Shown here: piece after piece, positions 21,801 through 33,340 of the stretch
Numbering within the stretch: the first letter of the stretch is position 1
Layout: each line of letters starts with the position of its first letter
Origin: Phalacrocorax aristotelis
Lineage: Eukaryota > Chordata > Aves > Suliformes > Phalacrocoracidae
DNA length: 64,000 nucleotides
Assembly (NCBI RefSeq): GCF_949628215.1
Contig: NC_134276.1
Coordinates: 126,232,125 to 126,296,124 of the forward strand
Direction: 5' to 3'
Notes under the pieces: generated by a model
Told to the model about the DNA's origin: nothing
What the model saw: only the letters and a program-made list of their open reading frames with translations
Database searches by the model: none
Position numbers and translations under genes: made by a program

Positions 21801-24800
21801 GCTTCATGCTCTTTTTACATACATAACATACTATGTATGTTACCTTTTTGTAATTGTATCATCGTAATGCAAAGTCAAGAAAAACATCTAAGTTTTTAAA
21901 ATATTTGGTAAAGATTTCTGATGTTCCTGTTACAGCAATCAGAGGCTGACTCTCTATTAAACATTAGTTTTTTTTAAAAAGGAGCTGAGAAAAAATTAAA
22001 AGGACTTTTTTCCCAGTAATACATAAGGTACTGATTTGATTTTCTAAAATTGTTTTTTTTTCTTCTAAATTACTGCTTTTTATAGATACAGGAAGACTAA
22101 ACCCCAGCATTGGGAATATTTTCTTCTTTTTATCCTCTGTCTTGTTTTACCACCTAGGTAAAACCAAATAAGAAGAAAAAGTAGTACTGATGAGCAGAAA
22201 AGGAGGAAAAAAACCTACTTTGCAACAAACTGCTGGTTTTGCCTAGGATAGAGTTGATTTTCTTCATAGTAGCTAGTATGGGGCTATGCTGTGGATTTGT
22301 GATAAAATCAGTATTGATAACACACAGGGATGTTTTCATTGCTGCTGAGCAGCGCTTACACGGAGCCAAGGCCTTTTCTGCGTCTCACCCCACCCCACCA
22401 GCGAGCAGGCTGGGGGTGCACCAGGAGTTGGGAGGGGGCACAGCCGGGACAGCTGACCCCAACTGACCAAAGGGATATTCCATACCATATAACATCATGC
22501 TCAGTGTATAAAGCTGGGGGAAGAAGGAGAAAGGGGGGAACATTGGGAGTGATGGTGTTTCTCTTCCCAAGTAACCATTATGTGTGATGGAGCCCTGCTT
22601 TCCTGGAGATGGCTGAACACCTGCCTGCCCATGGGAAGGAGTGAATAAATTGCTTGTGTTGCTTTGCTTGCGTGCATGGCTTTTGCATTACCTATTAAAC
22701 TGTCTTTGTCTCAACCCACAAGTTCTCTCACTTTTACCCTCCTGATTCTCTCCCCCATCCCATTGCGGGGAGAGTGAGCGAGTGGCTGTGTGGTGCTGAG
22801 TTGCCGGCTGGAGTTAAACCATGACACAAACTCATTGAGAAAACTTACTACAACACTCACCCATGCAAAATCTTTTCAAGAAAAAAGTATCCACTTATAT
22901 TATTGGTCAGCATGACTTCACCTGCATGCATCTTATGCAACAACAAGGCATGCCACCACTTTTGAAGTTAAACACAACCCGCTTTGTTCATAGTTCTCAC
23001 AGTCATTCTCCTGTGTAAATCTTATGACTGAACATCTCACAGATGATAACTGCCTAATACATACTTCATGAGTACCCAAATGTGCACCTGCATTACTGTG
23101 GTTAACGTTAACTTCCTGCATTGCAGCGTAATCTGTGTAGATGCAATACCACATGCTGCGTCCCAGTAAACGGTGGGCCTGTAATGGAACCTAGGTAGAA
23201 AGAGAGTCAATAAGCAAAACCAGTAAGTACAATGCAGCAAAGGAAGGCCTATTTATGAAGGATATACTAAATAAATACTTGATCTCTCCTGTAAGCACAG
23301 CATGATCCTATGCCACTCTGTGGGTTTTTTTTTCTTTTAAGGAAAAGAGTTTTGAGAGATTCTGTACAAACTTGAGAGAATTATTATTATTGTTATTGCT
23401 GCCTCTTTATCATGGAAATAGAGTAAATGCCCTGAACATGTGGTCTCTGTGAAGCACAGGAACAGGATGGTCACTGTGATCTACTTGTTACCTCTGTGTC
23501 TTTACCTCTTTCCTCAGTTTTTCCTTCCTTTGTTCTAACTGCTTCCGCAATTCTTTTTGTCTGGGAGAAAGACAGTAAGTGGAGCTTCTCACGGGCATGT
23601 TTGCAGACTGTGCTCTCTGCGGAGTCTTCCGTTTTCCCAGACCTCTTGCAGCATTGATAGCAGAATTTGGACGACGCTTAGGGTTAGATGGAGGCTTGGG
23701 GAAATACACGCACTCTTCTCCGCCAGGAGAAAAAGAATGCGCTCCTGGTCTTACTGGAGATACTTCCTTCATTCCACAGACAGTGCCCAAAGGACCATAG
23801 CGTGAAGATTTTGGAGACATACGTTGAGTTTCAATATCAGTAAAAGAAACACTTATAGGGGGCAAAAAGCCCTGGCTTTCAATATCACGTAAACTTAAGA
23901 GTTCAAACTTCCCATCTTTTTCTACTAGGATTTTACTGTCCTTCTTTTCCTCATCCTTGCCAGCACATGGTGAAAGTGATGTGTTTTCCTGTCCCATTTC
24001 ATTACAAATACGCAACTGAGATAGCCTATCTGAAACATCATCTCCTGTTGCAAGGTCAGTTTTACAAACTTCAGCATCTTCTAGAGGCGGAACTTCAAGA
24101 TCCACCAACTTATCCTTAAATTTTAATTTCCGTTCTCTGTTCTGATCCACAGGAGCCTGATTCTCTAGCAGTTTGTTGGCTTCTTCAATCTTTTCCAAGA
24201 TGTAACGCTTTATTTCTTCATCCTCTTCTTCATCCAGTTCCTGCTGGTTTTCCAGCTTGGATTCTTGTGTAGAGCTTTCACTATCAGTATCAGATACATG
24301 GTCCCCTTGTCTCATATCAGAGCTGCATTCCAAACTTTGTTCATTGGAGCATCTCACTTTCACATCTACATCTGCCTCTGAAAGCCGATCGGGATTTTCT
24401 TCCATTTCCTCATTGTCTCCCTCAAACTTGTCCACAACTTTAACAATTTGTGCTTCAATATCCTCTTGATTTTGTTCAGGATTCTAAAAAAAATTAAAAT
24501 AAACTATGTCTGTTCTCCCAACTAAGACCAGTATCAGAGAAAGAGACAAAAATAGCAAGAGAGAAGAGCAGTACTAACTACCCTAATTCTAGAACAGGCT
24601 TCCAAGTAGTGCATGTCATAACTAATAGCTTTTTTGTGCACTAACAACTCTCTTGCAGTTTCTCCATGTTCACATCTGCACAAAGTTTAACTAATCACGG
24701 CTTGCACAGTAAAGCGATCACTGACAGCATAAAAACAGAACAATGTGTGTTGCACAAACGTTTAAAGGAACACAGAAGTACTTTGAAAACAAACGTATTA

Positions 24801-25152
24801 TTTTCAGTGAACACTGTATTTTCTGTTTTAAGGCAGTTATAACCAAACTAATCAGTTCACTGAATTATTTTTTTCACTATAATTTCAAATAACTCTCCTT
24901 GTCAAAATTCACACCTAGAAATTTCAAACCCTATTGAATTTTGTGCTTATGATTCCAAATATTACTCAATTTTGTCTTCTAAATAAGACAACTAGCATTT
25001 AATTTAACAAATACCTCTCTTTCACTAAGGTTTTCTTTTTCTTCTTCATTAATTAGCCATTCAAGGTCTTTTTCAAAGTCATCCTCATATTCTCCACTTT
25101 CTGCTAAGTCACCCATATCTGCTGGATCTCCTTGGTCATCCTTTTCACTCAT
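18821..25152 (-). CDS. CCDC181: CCDC181, complete, five coding exons
   Basis: CCDC181 is a coiled-coil protein of motile cilia, the sperm flagellum and the spermatid manchette, reported to bind microtubules and HOOK1. Coding exons in transcript order are 25152-25015, 24483-23506, 20561-20415, 19756-19602 and 18983-18821. The first four introns are GT-AG with clean phases, and the sum is 526 residues (human 509). The ATG exon opens at about 25175 after a pyrimidine-rich acceptor. The N-terminus carries the conserved acidic block EYEDDFEKDLEWLINEE (residues about 21-37). Residues 47-372 are one long exon, mostly disordered, with conserved islands ERKLKFKDKLVDLEVPPLED, LVEKDGKFELL and TYCLSPRQKEL. 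From about 345 on the protein is a highly charged helix rich in E, K and R. It has three repeated tryptophan motifs (VFKAWLQKKK, AFKLWLKKKH, AFKEWLKRKR) and ends SFRFTDHYS, matching the human FRFTDHYN end. Intron 2, between the second and third coding exons, contains a solo LTR. Confidence 0.96.
22231..22826 (+). mobile_element. Solo LTR, ERVL-type endogenous retrovirus (fossil)
   Basis: This single LTR of about 596 bp starts TGCTGGTTTTGCCTAGGATAG and ends GTTAAACCATGACA. It resembles the abundant avian ERVL-type LTRs. It is flanked by the same 5-bp duplication CAAAC on both sides (22226-22230 and 22827-22831). The body has the usual LTR landmarks, a TATAAA at 22507-22512 and poly(A) hexamers in the 3' third. 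No internal viral sequence adjoins it, so it is the product of LTR-LTR recombination. It lies inside a CCDC181 intron, antisense to that gene. The intact target duplication and good match suggest moderate to young age. Confidence 0.9.
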
Positions 25153-25394
25153 TTTGGTGATGTGTTAGAGCAACACTAAAAAGGAGAGGAAAAAAATTGT
25201 TTTAAAACTCTGGTGACACACAAATATAGAACTTTGATATCTCTTATGTCGCCCGCATCAAGCTTGTGAGCAGTATCAATACAAGCACGTTAGATAGTAC
25301 CCCAGCACCTCAGAACTAAGGATCACTGCTGGTTTATAAACATGAATGGTTTGGGCATTTCCTGCTCCAACTACTAGGGGAAGATTTGAGTCAA

Positions 25395-25497
25395 AGCAAA
25401 CTGAGGTGACTTAATGTCTTGCAGTGAGTCTCTGACAGAGCCAATACTAGAACTGAAGATCTCTTAAGTGTTAGTCCCATCTTCTAACAAAGCGTTG
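25395..25497 (-). repeat. MIR-like SINE fragment
   Basis: Read on the plus strand, the order TGACTTAATGTCTTGCAGTG, GTCTCTGACAGAGCC, ATACTAGAACTGAAGATCTC, TTAGTCCCATCTTCTAAC matches the reverse complement of MIR (AAGGTCACACAG..GGCAGAGC..AGAACCCAGGTCTCC..AGTCC..CTCTAACC). It is diverged, but the motif order is complete. Confidence 0.6.
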
Positions 25498-25907
25498 CTG
25501 GTTTATGGTTATTAGTAGTACTGCCAGCTTTCATTGCTCCCAGGTGTGCTTTACATTGTTGTTTTACATCTGCCTGGCCCACTTTCCTTTAAAGGAATCT
25601 GAACTTGTTTAAAGTTACATCATGAAGATGTGGGAAGCACAAGTCCTAGAAGATCCATGCCATGGCTTACAGTAGATCGAATTATCAAAAAGCTTCCCAT
25701 AATGACATATTAAAATGAGAAGGCATTCATTGGACTCTTGACAGGAACATTCTGCTAGAGTGACTGAACATTTGCAAGCAGCTAGCTTTCAAACCACATC
25801 ACCTCCACTAGTATCAGGGGTAAAGAAAGTCACACAGAGTCCTATTGAGACTGCTGGGAAAAGGATTCAGTTCTGGTTTGAATTTCTGAGGAGGACAACA
25901 ATGGGAA

Positions 25908-26135
25908 ATAGAATCATAGAATGGTTTGGGCTGGAAGGGACCTTTACAGGCCATGTAGTCCAACGCCCCTGCAGTGAGCAGGGACATCTTCAACTAGATC
26001 AGGTTGCTCAGAGCCCCGTCCAACCTGACCTTGAACATTTCAGGGGTGGGATGGGGCATCTACCGCCTCTCTAGGCCACCTGTTCCAGTGTTTCACCACT
26101 CAACAGCCAGTTCTTCAGGCTGGATATAGTCATAT
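25908..26135 (-). repeat. CR1 LINE 3' end, antisense orientation
   Basis: The plus strand reads AGAATCATAGAATGGTTTGG, GGAAGGGACCTTTACAGGCC and AGTCCAACGCCCCTGCAGTG, then CCTGTTCCAGTGTTTCACCA. This is the standard reverse complement of a CR1 3' UTR, starting at its tail repeat. The copy is 5'-truncated. It is in the same transcriptional orientation as CCDC181, whose first intron it occupies. Confidence 0.92.
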
Positions 26136-27929
26136 TCATGACAAAACTGGAGATGAGCCACTATAACAGTTGAATCTTTTAAACAATCTTTGGACTGCAT
26201 AGCATACAGGTGCCAACAGTTCCTGAACTACTGCTTAACTGCCAGTGCTTGCAGGTCCAGGCTGACTGCCTGCCAGCCCTCCTCTGTGCTCAGCTCACTC
26301 AGTTGAAGGTATCTGTATCCATCCAAAGACACAAAAGGATTAAAGACACATGGAGACACACACATCAGCCTAGACAGCAGAGTCTGCTCTTTTTACAGGT
26401 TTAGCCACTCATCATTCCTCCCCTAATTTTTTTACTACTGTTTGCAGAAGCAACATAAAAGAAGGAAACGTTGATTATTCAAAAGTTCCTATTTGTACCT
26501 TCTGCTGTAGGCTGGAGGGTGCCACTTTTAAGTGTCTCTCTAGTAGGACAAATCTGTGCCATTTACAACATACTCAAAGATCCCGATACGAGCATTAGCA
26601 TATGGCAACACAATTCCCGATGTAAGAGTTAGCTCTGACCCTGGATGGCCCTGGAACACCAAAGACACCTCTTGCTGCATGACCATCCTCCCCTTCCAGA
26701 AGGGTGGCACCTGGACTTCCCAATCTGTCTAAGCATTTTGTCATGCATTTTGTAAAAACTCTTCCATTCAGAAGATGCTCCTTAAATTCCTTCAAACTTT
26801 CATTTTAAATTCTGATGAGCATCTTGGAGTTCTCAGTTATTTACTCGCATGAATACCCACTCCACTTCTTAAAACTCTGCGTTTCATGCTTGACAAGAGT
26901 GCTGCTCTTTTAGACCTCAAAATTTAGTCAATATTTGTTTAAGGGGAAATAATGGTAATAAATCTACGCACTTCTGGTGCAAACTTGTTTGTATAAAAAC
27001 TTTATAAAAGCTCTTTTTGCTTGATCCATATTTTGTTCAAGAAAATCAGGCATTTTTCTTCCACCTAATTCACTTCTTTTTAGCCATCACTTGCCATGGG
27101 AATCACTCAAGATTTCTCCGAGTTTAAATTTTCAAACTTGTTCAGACTGTTGCCTTGTTTTTCCACACCATGTCTATTTCTATCATGTTTTTCCTGCACC
27201 TCTTCTCATACAACATGTAATTCTTTTTGCTTGGAAATGCCCCTTCCTTCACAAATACCCTTGGTTTGGGTAGACACACGTACCTGGGTTATTAATGGAG
27301 GTTATTTTGCTCTAGTACATATTCAGCACAAAAGAACTATTTCTTTTTTACTTCTTCATCTTATGGTAAGGGGATGCACAAGCTACAAAGCTGAATTGTG
27401 CCTTTGACCAAACACATTCATGTCAGTCTGTGACACTCAACACAGATAACGTAAACTGTTCAATTTATTTAGAATCTGTATAATAAAGGGAACTAGCATA
27501 AAAATGAGCCTCTCTTGTTGCAACAGAAAATAGTCAGGGCTGAAGAGATAACTTCAGTGTAATGACCTTGTTTCAGAAAATTCTCAATCAGTTCCTATTC
27601 GATTTAGGATCATAGGAAGTAAAGATAAAACTGTAAAGATTTAAATTAAAGTCGAATACAGATTCAGCTTCAATAGGAGCCAAAGATACTCAGAAAATCT
27701 CAAGTCTTCATTTTCACCTGCTTCTATTCTAACTGGGGGAGGGGAGGGGGTGTATGCTGCGACTGAATCGTTCTGCAAAGCTTAATAACATCCCTAGGGG
27801 GTTACATTCAGGCACAAGCTAGGCACAGGCACAAGGAAAAGGGGGTTTCGGCGGTGGGCTGTTACCATTTTGCCTCTCTGTACCAAAACATACATACATA
27901 CATACAGGCTCACAAACCCAAACCCACCG

Positions 27930-28440
27930 CCGCCTCCGCACTCCGAGGCGGGCAAACGCCGCTCCCCGGCCGCCCCCCGTCACCCGCCCCAACACCCGCC
28001 GCCAGGCGAAGCGGCCCCTCATGGGGCCGTATTCACTGAGGACCCTCCTGCCATGGGGTCACCGTTCCTCTCATCGGCACTACCAGCTCCCCGCGGGACT
28101 CAAGCCCGGACACCCCGCTCACCGCGGCCCCGCCAGGTCCCCCCCCCGGCCCCGGGGAACAAGGTGCCGCCGCCCGCCGAGGCCCGCCCCGCCGGTCGCG
28201 TTGCCATAGCAGCAGCGGGAGCCTCCCCCCGCTCACCTTCCCGCACCGACGGTCACCGGCCGACGGTGGCCCCCGAGGGCCAAACTCCACCCCACCCCGC
28301 CCGCACCTTTTCGCCGGCGCCGAGGCGGCAGCGGGCGCGGGCATCGGCGCGCTCGCGAGCCGGCACCGCCCCGTTGCCATGGAGACGGGCCTCGCGCAGC
28401 GGCCCACCCCACCTCCCCGGCTTTGTCCCCCATTTCCAGG
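27930..28440 (-). promoter_or_regulatory. CCDC181: CpG-island promoter of CCDC181
   Basis: This is a dense GC- and CpG-rich block lying upstream (to the right) of the CCDC181 start exon. On the minus strand a good donor GTGAGC begins at 28236, with a possible non-coding first exon ending at 28237. A second GTGAGC donor lies near 28116. Two sequences close to the palindromic RFX X-box GTTGCCATGGCAAC occur: GTTGCCATGGAGAC (28373-28386, 12 of 14 positions) and GTTGCCATAGCAGC (28200-28213, 12 of 14). X-boxes are typical of ciliary gene promoters, which fits CCDC181. The promoter call is by position and composition. The transcription start is not determined. Confidence 0.7.
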
Positions 28441-28634
28441 TCTGAGGGCCCGTTGGGAGGTGGCGCTCTCTTCTCTCTTTGCGTTACAAAATTTAATTTA
28501 ATGCTGGGAAATTAAAGCGAAGGAGAACACTGGGGGTGCCCATGGCTGTGAGGGCCCAGGAGAGGGGCAGGTGGCTTTCCCTGCCCAGCTGAAAGCCTTT
28601 TTGATTCTGCTAAATCTGTTTACTGGGGGGTAAA

Positions 28635-29300
28635 TAGATGGGGTACTGGTGGATGAAAAGCTGGACATGAGCCAACAATGTGCTCTTGCAGCCCAGAAGG
28701 CCAACCGTATGCTGGGCTTCATCAAAAGAAGCGAGGCCAGCAGGTTGAGGGAGGTGATTCTGCCCCGTACTCCGCTCTGGTGAGACCCCACCTGCAGCGC
28801 TGCGTCCAGCTCTGGGGTCCTCTGCACAAGAAGGACATGGACCTGTTGGAGCAGGTCCAGAGGAGGGCCACAAAAATGATCCGAGGGCTGGAGCAACTCT
28901 CCTACCAGGACAGGCTGAGTCGGGGTTGTTCAGCCTGGAGAAGGCTCTGCAGAGACCTTATTGCGGCCTTTCAGTACTTAAAGGGGGACTATAGGAAAGA
29001 TGGGGACAATCTCTTTAGCAAGGCCTGTTGTGACAGGGCAAGGGGTAATGGTTTTAAACTGAAGGAGGGTAGATTTAGACTGGATATAAGGAAAAAATAT
29101 TTTACAATGAGGGTGGTGAAGCAGGGGAATGGGTTGCCCAGAGAGGTGTGGAGGACCCATCCCTAGAAACATTCAAGGTCAGGCTGGACAGGGCTCTAAG
29201 CAACCTGATCTAGTTGAAGATGTCCCTGCTCACTGCAGGTGGGTTGGACTAGATGGCCTGTAAAAGGTCCCGTCTAACCTAAACCATTCTATGATTCTAA
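28635..29300 (+). repeat. CR1 LINE 3' end, 5'-truncated, young copy
   Basis: This begins near TGGGGTACTGGTGGATG and AAGCTGGACATGAGCCAACA, continues through the ORF2 C-terminus and 3' UTR, and ends with CCATTCTATGATTCT. From 28678 to 29166 a frame is open for 162 codons. It encodes the familiar CR1 ORF2 C-terminal phrases CVQLWGPLHKKDMDLLEQ, AFQYLKGDYRKDGDNLF and FKLKEGRFRLDIR. The body shares the subfamily-specific stretch GAGTCGGGGTTGTTCAGCC with the copy at 776-1293. It inserted just beyond the CCDC181 CpG island. Confidence 0.95.
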
Positions 29301-32300
29301 ATTTTGCACTCTTTTTGGCAGCAGCCTGAGCATCGGCAGTTTCTGTATTGTATTATTCACGTCTGGGCTGGTGATGAGCAATTCGATCAGACCGAAAGCT
29401 AGCTAGGTGTCAAAATCTGAGCTTGCGTAAAAAATGATAGTGCCGCATCTCCAAAGGGTGCTCCTCTGCATTAAATTGCGCATCACTCCCAGAATTTTGA
29501 AATGTGAAAAGAGGAGGAAAAAAGCCACCAAAAAACACTCTAAATAAACCCTGTTCTGGAAAAAGCCACCAAACGGCAAGGGGAAGCACCCTGCGCTGCC
29601 AGCAGCTCTCCATGCTGGAACCAAGGCTGCTTCCCCAGCCATGCAGGGCTGGAGGAGTTGGAGCTGAGATGTGTAGTTTGAACCAAGGTCCTTCCTTGGA
29701 GTTTGGGATTTCATTCCTGGTCTTTATGCCATGAAATACAACAGAGGCCATTAATTTTCCTTCGGCACTGCTGGAAAGGTGGGTGGGAACAGGGTGACCG
29801 AGGCTTGTGCAGCATCACATGGTGCTTCCCAGCACCACATTGGCCTCCTACCAGCATGTGGGCCTAGGCTGGGGCAGCACAGCCCCAGAGGGAGGGAGGC
29901 GTGGAGGGAGGGAGTTGTGCCTCGCTGGCAGCACTGACGTGGTTCCCGTCACAACGTCCCCCACACAGCTGTGGCCCCCAGTTTTGAATACACTGGCCCA
30001 GCAAAGTGAAGGATGACAGTCTACAAATGTACCAGAAGGCCACATGCCTCAGAAGGCAGCATGCCCCCCAGCACTAAAGGGTTAACGTTAATGAAAGAAA
30101 ATATGGGCAGAAAACAGCCATGAATAAATTCAGCCAGGGCACTGATAACTCTCAGAGTAATGCAGGTAGAGTTAGCCTTTCACTCAAAGTAATGCGGGGC
30201 AGAAAGCAAAACCCCTTCCAGGAGGGGTTCAAGAGGTCTCTGAAGACAACTGTCATCATAGGCCACACAACACAGGAGGAGGCTGGACTCCACAACCTTG
30301 GGGTTTCTGCTAATCCCACACCATACAGCCGGAAAGAAAAATGGAGTTTGACATTGGTTTTAGCAGGTTGGAAGGGCTCCTTGATATTTACCTGAGATAA
30401 CACTCAGGTACCTGCTTGGCAATGGTTCCTGCTGTACCTGGAAAAACTTCAACCACTGACCTCACCCAGGGTCATGCAGTTATCCTGTGCTTGAAGACAA
30501 TATGCTGAACTTCTGATTTTCCATATTTCAAAGACAGGTAGCTTCGACAAATTCGTAGCAGACTAAAACAAAGAGAACCAGGTGCGGCGTCAAAGCTTCA
30601 TGGTCTGCTTTTATCATAAGACTATCCTTCATCTTACAAGTCAGCTCTACCCTTTTCACTCACAAGAGATGCTTTATTCGACTAATTAAAAATCTGTGTG
30701 ATTATAAGGCAAGGATTAGACCCCATTGCTGGAAGATAGAGCTGTGATGCCTGAAAGCAATAATGTAGTGATATCTTAAGGTCAATCTAAATTCATGCAT
30801 GCATTCATTAACCCATATGTCATTAAATTTATGTTTTCAGATGTTCCCATCTGTGAGGGAGCTACAGAACATGGTAATGAAAAAATGCAATGGAAGCACC
30901 AGCCAAGCAGTGCAGGGCTCCAAGGACAGGCCAAGCAATGCAGGGGTCCAAGGACAGGCCCCAACATGTTGGTTGCTCTTTTCTGTGTCACTAATGCATC
31001 AGACACTGTGTTTAGAGAACACTGGTTTACGCAGAGCAAGTATGTTTGACAGAGAAAGGCTGTGTACGACCTCCAGAGCAATGTTAAACAAGCAGTTTAA
31101 ACCTTTTGTATACTGTGTAGGAAACAGTTGACACTGTCAAGAGTTGCTGAGAACAGGGTCCAGATCTCCCTGTCTCCTGCCCCTTCCCTAACCAAAGTCC
31201 CTCTTTCCTTCTCTGTACTTGGCTATGATCACAGTGATAGAGAAGAAAATGTAATCACTTCCATTCCTTTCCCCGAGAGCACTGCCTCAGAGCAGCTGGC
31301 TGTTTCACACACGCACAGAGCCACAGCATGGTTGAGAGTAACCCTGCCATGCCTTGGTGAGCTGTCACAGCCAGTGCTAGACCAGGTGGACAGCAGTGGG
31401 TGCTGCTCCTGAAACAGCAGCCTCTGGCAGCTCTTTACTATTCCTCACCTTTTGGACAAAACAAGCCCAGTACCTGGCCTTTTCCCCCTAACAGTGATCC
31501 TAAAGCCCAGCAACTGTGCCACATCTTACCAGCATCATAGCAAGCCCAGCACAGGATACACAGATTTGGTGGTAACACTTACCTCCAACAGCCCCCGGCA
31601 TCAGCTGGAACAAAGAAACAGCCACAGCATCCCAGGGAGACACCCCAGCCCTATGCAGTACTTATCTCCATCAAACCTCACTGTCTGCTGTTTTGCAAAT
31701 GCAGGAATTCAACTCCTTGACAGTAGCTGAGTGTCCCTCTTCAGCACAGGCAGCAGTACAGTGTGGCAGGATGTAATGGGAGGAGCAAGGAGGATTGCCA
31801 CAGTTCACGTGGACCTGCTCTGCTCGCAGGCAAGAGCAGCCTCAGGATTCTTGTCACTCCTTTCACCAGCACCAGAGATGTGAAATGCTTGAATCTACCT
31901 TGAAGAGTAATGCTAGACCTGTATGAGCTACTAGTTACCGTCCTGCCCTATGCAAGCAGAGATTTCAAAAACCCTCCCCAGTCAAGAAGCTCACCGCTGC
32001 ACAGCTGACTCCTGTATTCACCCAGAGAAGGCAGATGAATGAAATTCAGAGCAAGCCTGACATGCTGACAGTCCTGTCACACCTGCCTCAGCAATAAAGC
32101 TCTCAAGGCAGCTCTTGTAAGAATAGTTTTTCCTAGACCTCCCCTTCCCCCCAGACCATCCATTTTCTCTTGTATTTGGTGTTGTGCAGAGGACTTGCTG
32201 GGCTACTACCCACACCAAACTACATCAAACTGGCAGCAGATATTCAGAGAGCTCTTTCCACTCCACCCCAGCCTGTATTATCAGGTACAGGCATCTCTTC

Positions 32301-33340
32301 TTTAAGCACAAGACAGGGAGAGCTTCCCAAGGTGGGCAAGTGTGAGTGTGCCCAGATGGGGAGTTTACAGCATTTCTTCCTTAAGGCCTCTATTTTGTAA
32401 TTAGGTTGATGTAAATAGAAAGGTCCTCCTGCATGGCAAACATGCACCTGCTTTCCCTTACAGTCACCCTCAGTGAGCCTGATGCTTTCTGACCAGGGTT
32501 ACCCTGCACCAGTGAGTGATTTTTCCCCCCACTGGACCAGTCTGCGCTGGAACTAGAGTGGTACTTCTGAACTGCTCAGCAATGAAGGTTCCTCAGTGCA
32601 AGACCCAAGACACTTGCACAGAGTTCTGCAAACCTACACAAAACAGTCAAGAACTATAACCTTTAAGACTTTGTTTGTTTTTTATGGTTTGTCCTGTATT
32701 CCCCCGGCCCTCCGCTTTGTAACAAATATGCTGAGAACAACCTGCATTAGTTGGCTGCAGCAGCAGCGCTGTGGGTTAGCAAGGTATCAAAATACAAAGC
32801 GAACACTGGCCACACAGGATATCTCAGAGTATTTTTATTTAACAAAAATAGCTATTCAATTAGAAACCAACAAAGTCAATATGTTTACAGAATTTCATAG
32901 GCATCAGTAACTCTGCATACAGCTCCAGTCAGGCTCTATAGTCACCTCATCACCACAGCAACGGCACAGTGTAGGAACCTGAACATCATCCAGGTGTGGC
33001 TTCCATACATTAATAGGCCTGAAGGCAAACGCAGTGTAGCATGCCTCTCTATTGCAGTTGCTGCAGTTTCATTACTTTGGTGGAAAAATCATTATTATTG
33101 CTGTAATTCATTAGTTAATCTTTTACTTGCCTTTAAATAACTGGGTAGTTCCCCATCAAAGCTTTGTTCTCTGTATGAAAAATGTGATTAAAATCAAGCT
33201 GCTTCTTTCGGTCACTTGACACAAGTGCTGCACACCCACTCCTTGTGCCTTGCAACTGCCATCAGACCAAGGAACCCAAAGGACAGGATATGCAAGATGT
33301 GCACTATCCCTTTTCCCAGGGCAGCTCATCAGCTAGCATT
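29301..33340. other. Intergenic region CCDC181-SLC19A2
   Basis: I see no gene here. The longest open frames (94 to 113 codons, for example at 29410-29751 and 31128-31412) overlap on both strands and resemble no family. The region contains a 28-bp tandem duplication (30903-30958). No CR1 or LTR body is recognisable apart from the adjoining CR1 on the left. Confidence 0.6.
30903..30958. repeat. Two-copy 28-bp tandem duplication
   Basis: The unit CCAAGCAGTGCAGGGCTCCA plus AGGACAGG (30903-30930) is followed directly by a second copy (30931-30958) with two substitutions. It is a simple local duplication with no sign of coding use. Confidence 0.9.

Larger units (their letters stand above)
25176..27929 (-). 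other. CCDC181: CCDC181 first intron, with repeats
   Basis: This is non-coding sequence between the ATG exon (acceptor at about 25176) and the CpG island. It holds a MIR-like fragment, an antisense CR1 3' end, and a CATA microsatellite at 27889-27905. The remainder (26130-27880) shows no exon, repeat family or RNA gene that I recognise. Confidence 0.6.

Noticed and set aside
27870-28445. 191-codon proline-rich open frame on the plus strand
   Set aside because: It lies wholly in the CCDC181 CpG island. The Pro/Arg/Ala richness follows from GC composition, and overlapping frames are open on the other strand too.
28498-28896. 132-codon minus-strand frame
   Set aside because: It is antisense to the CR1 copy, for the same reason as the frame at 353-901.
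30450-30500. GACCTCACCCAGGGTCATGC resembling a MIR segment
   Set aside because: Only about 20 bases match and no neighbouring MIR block is in the right order.
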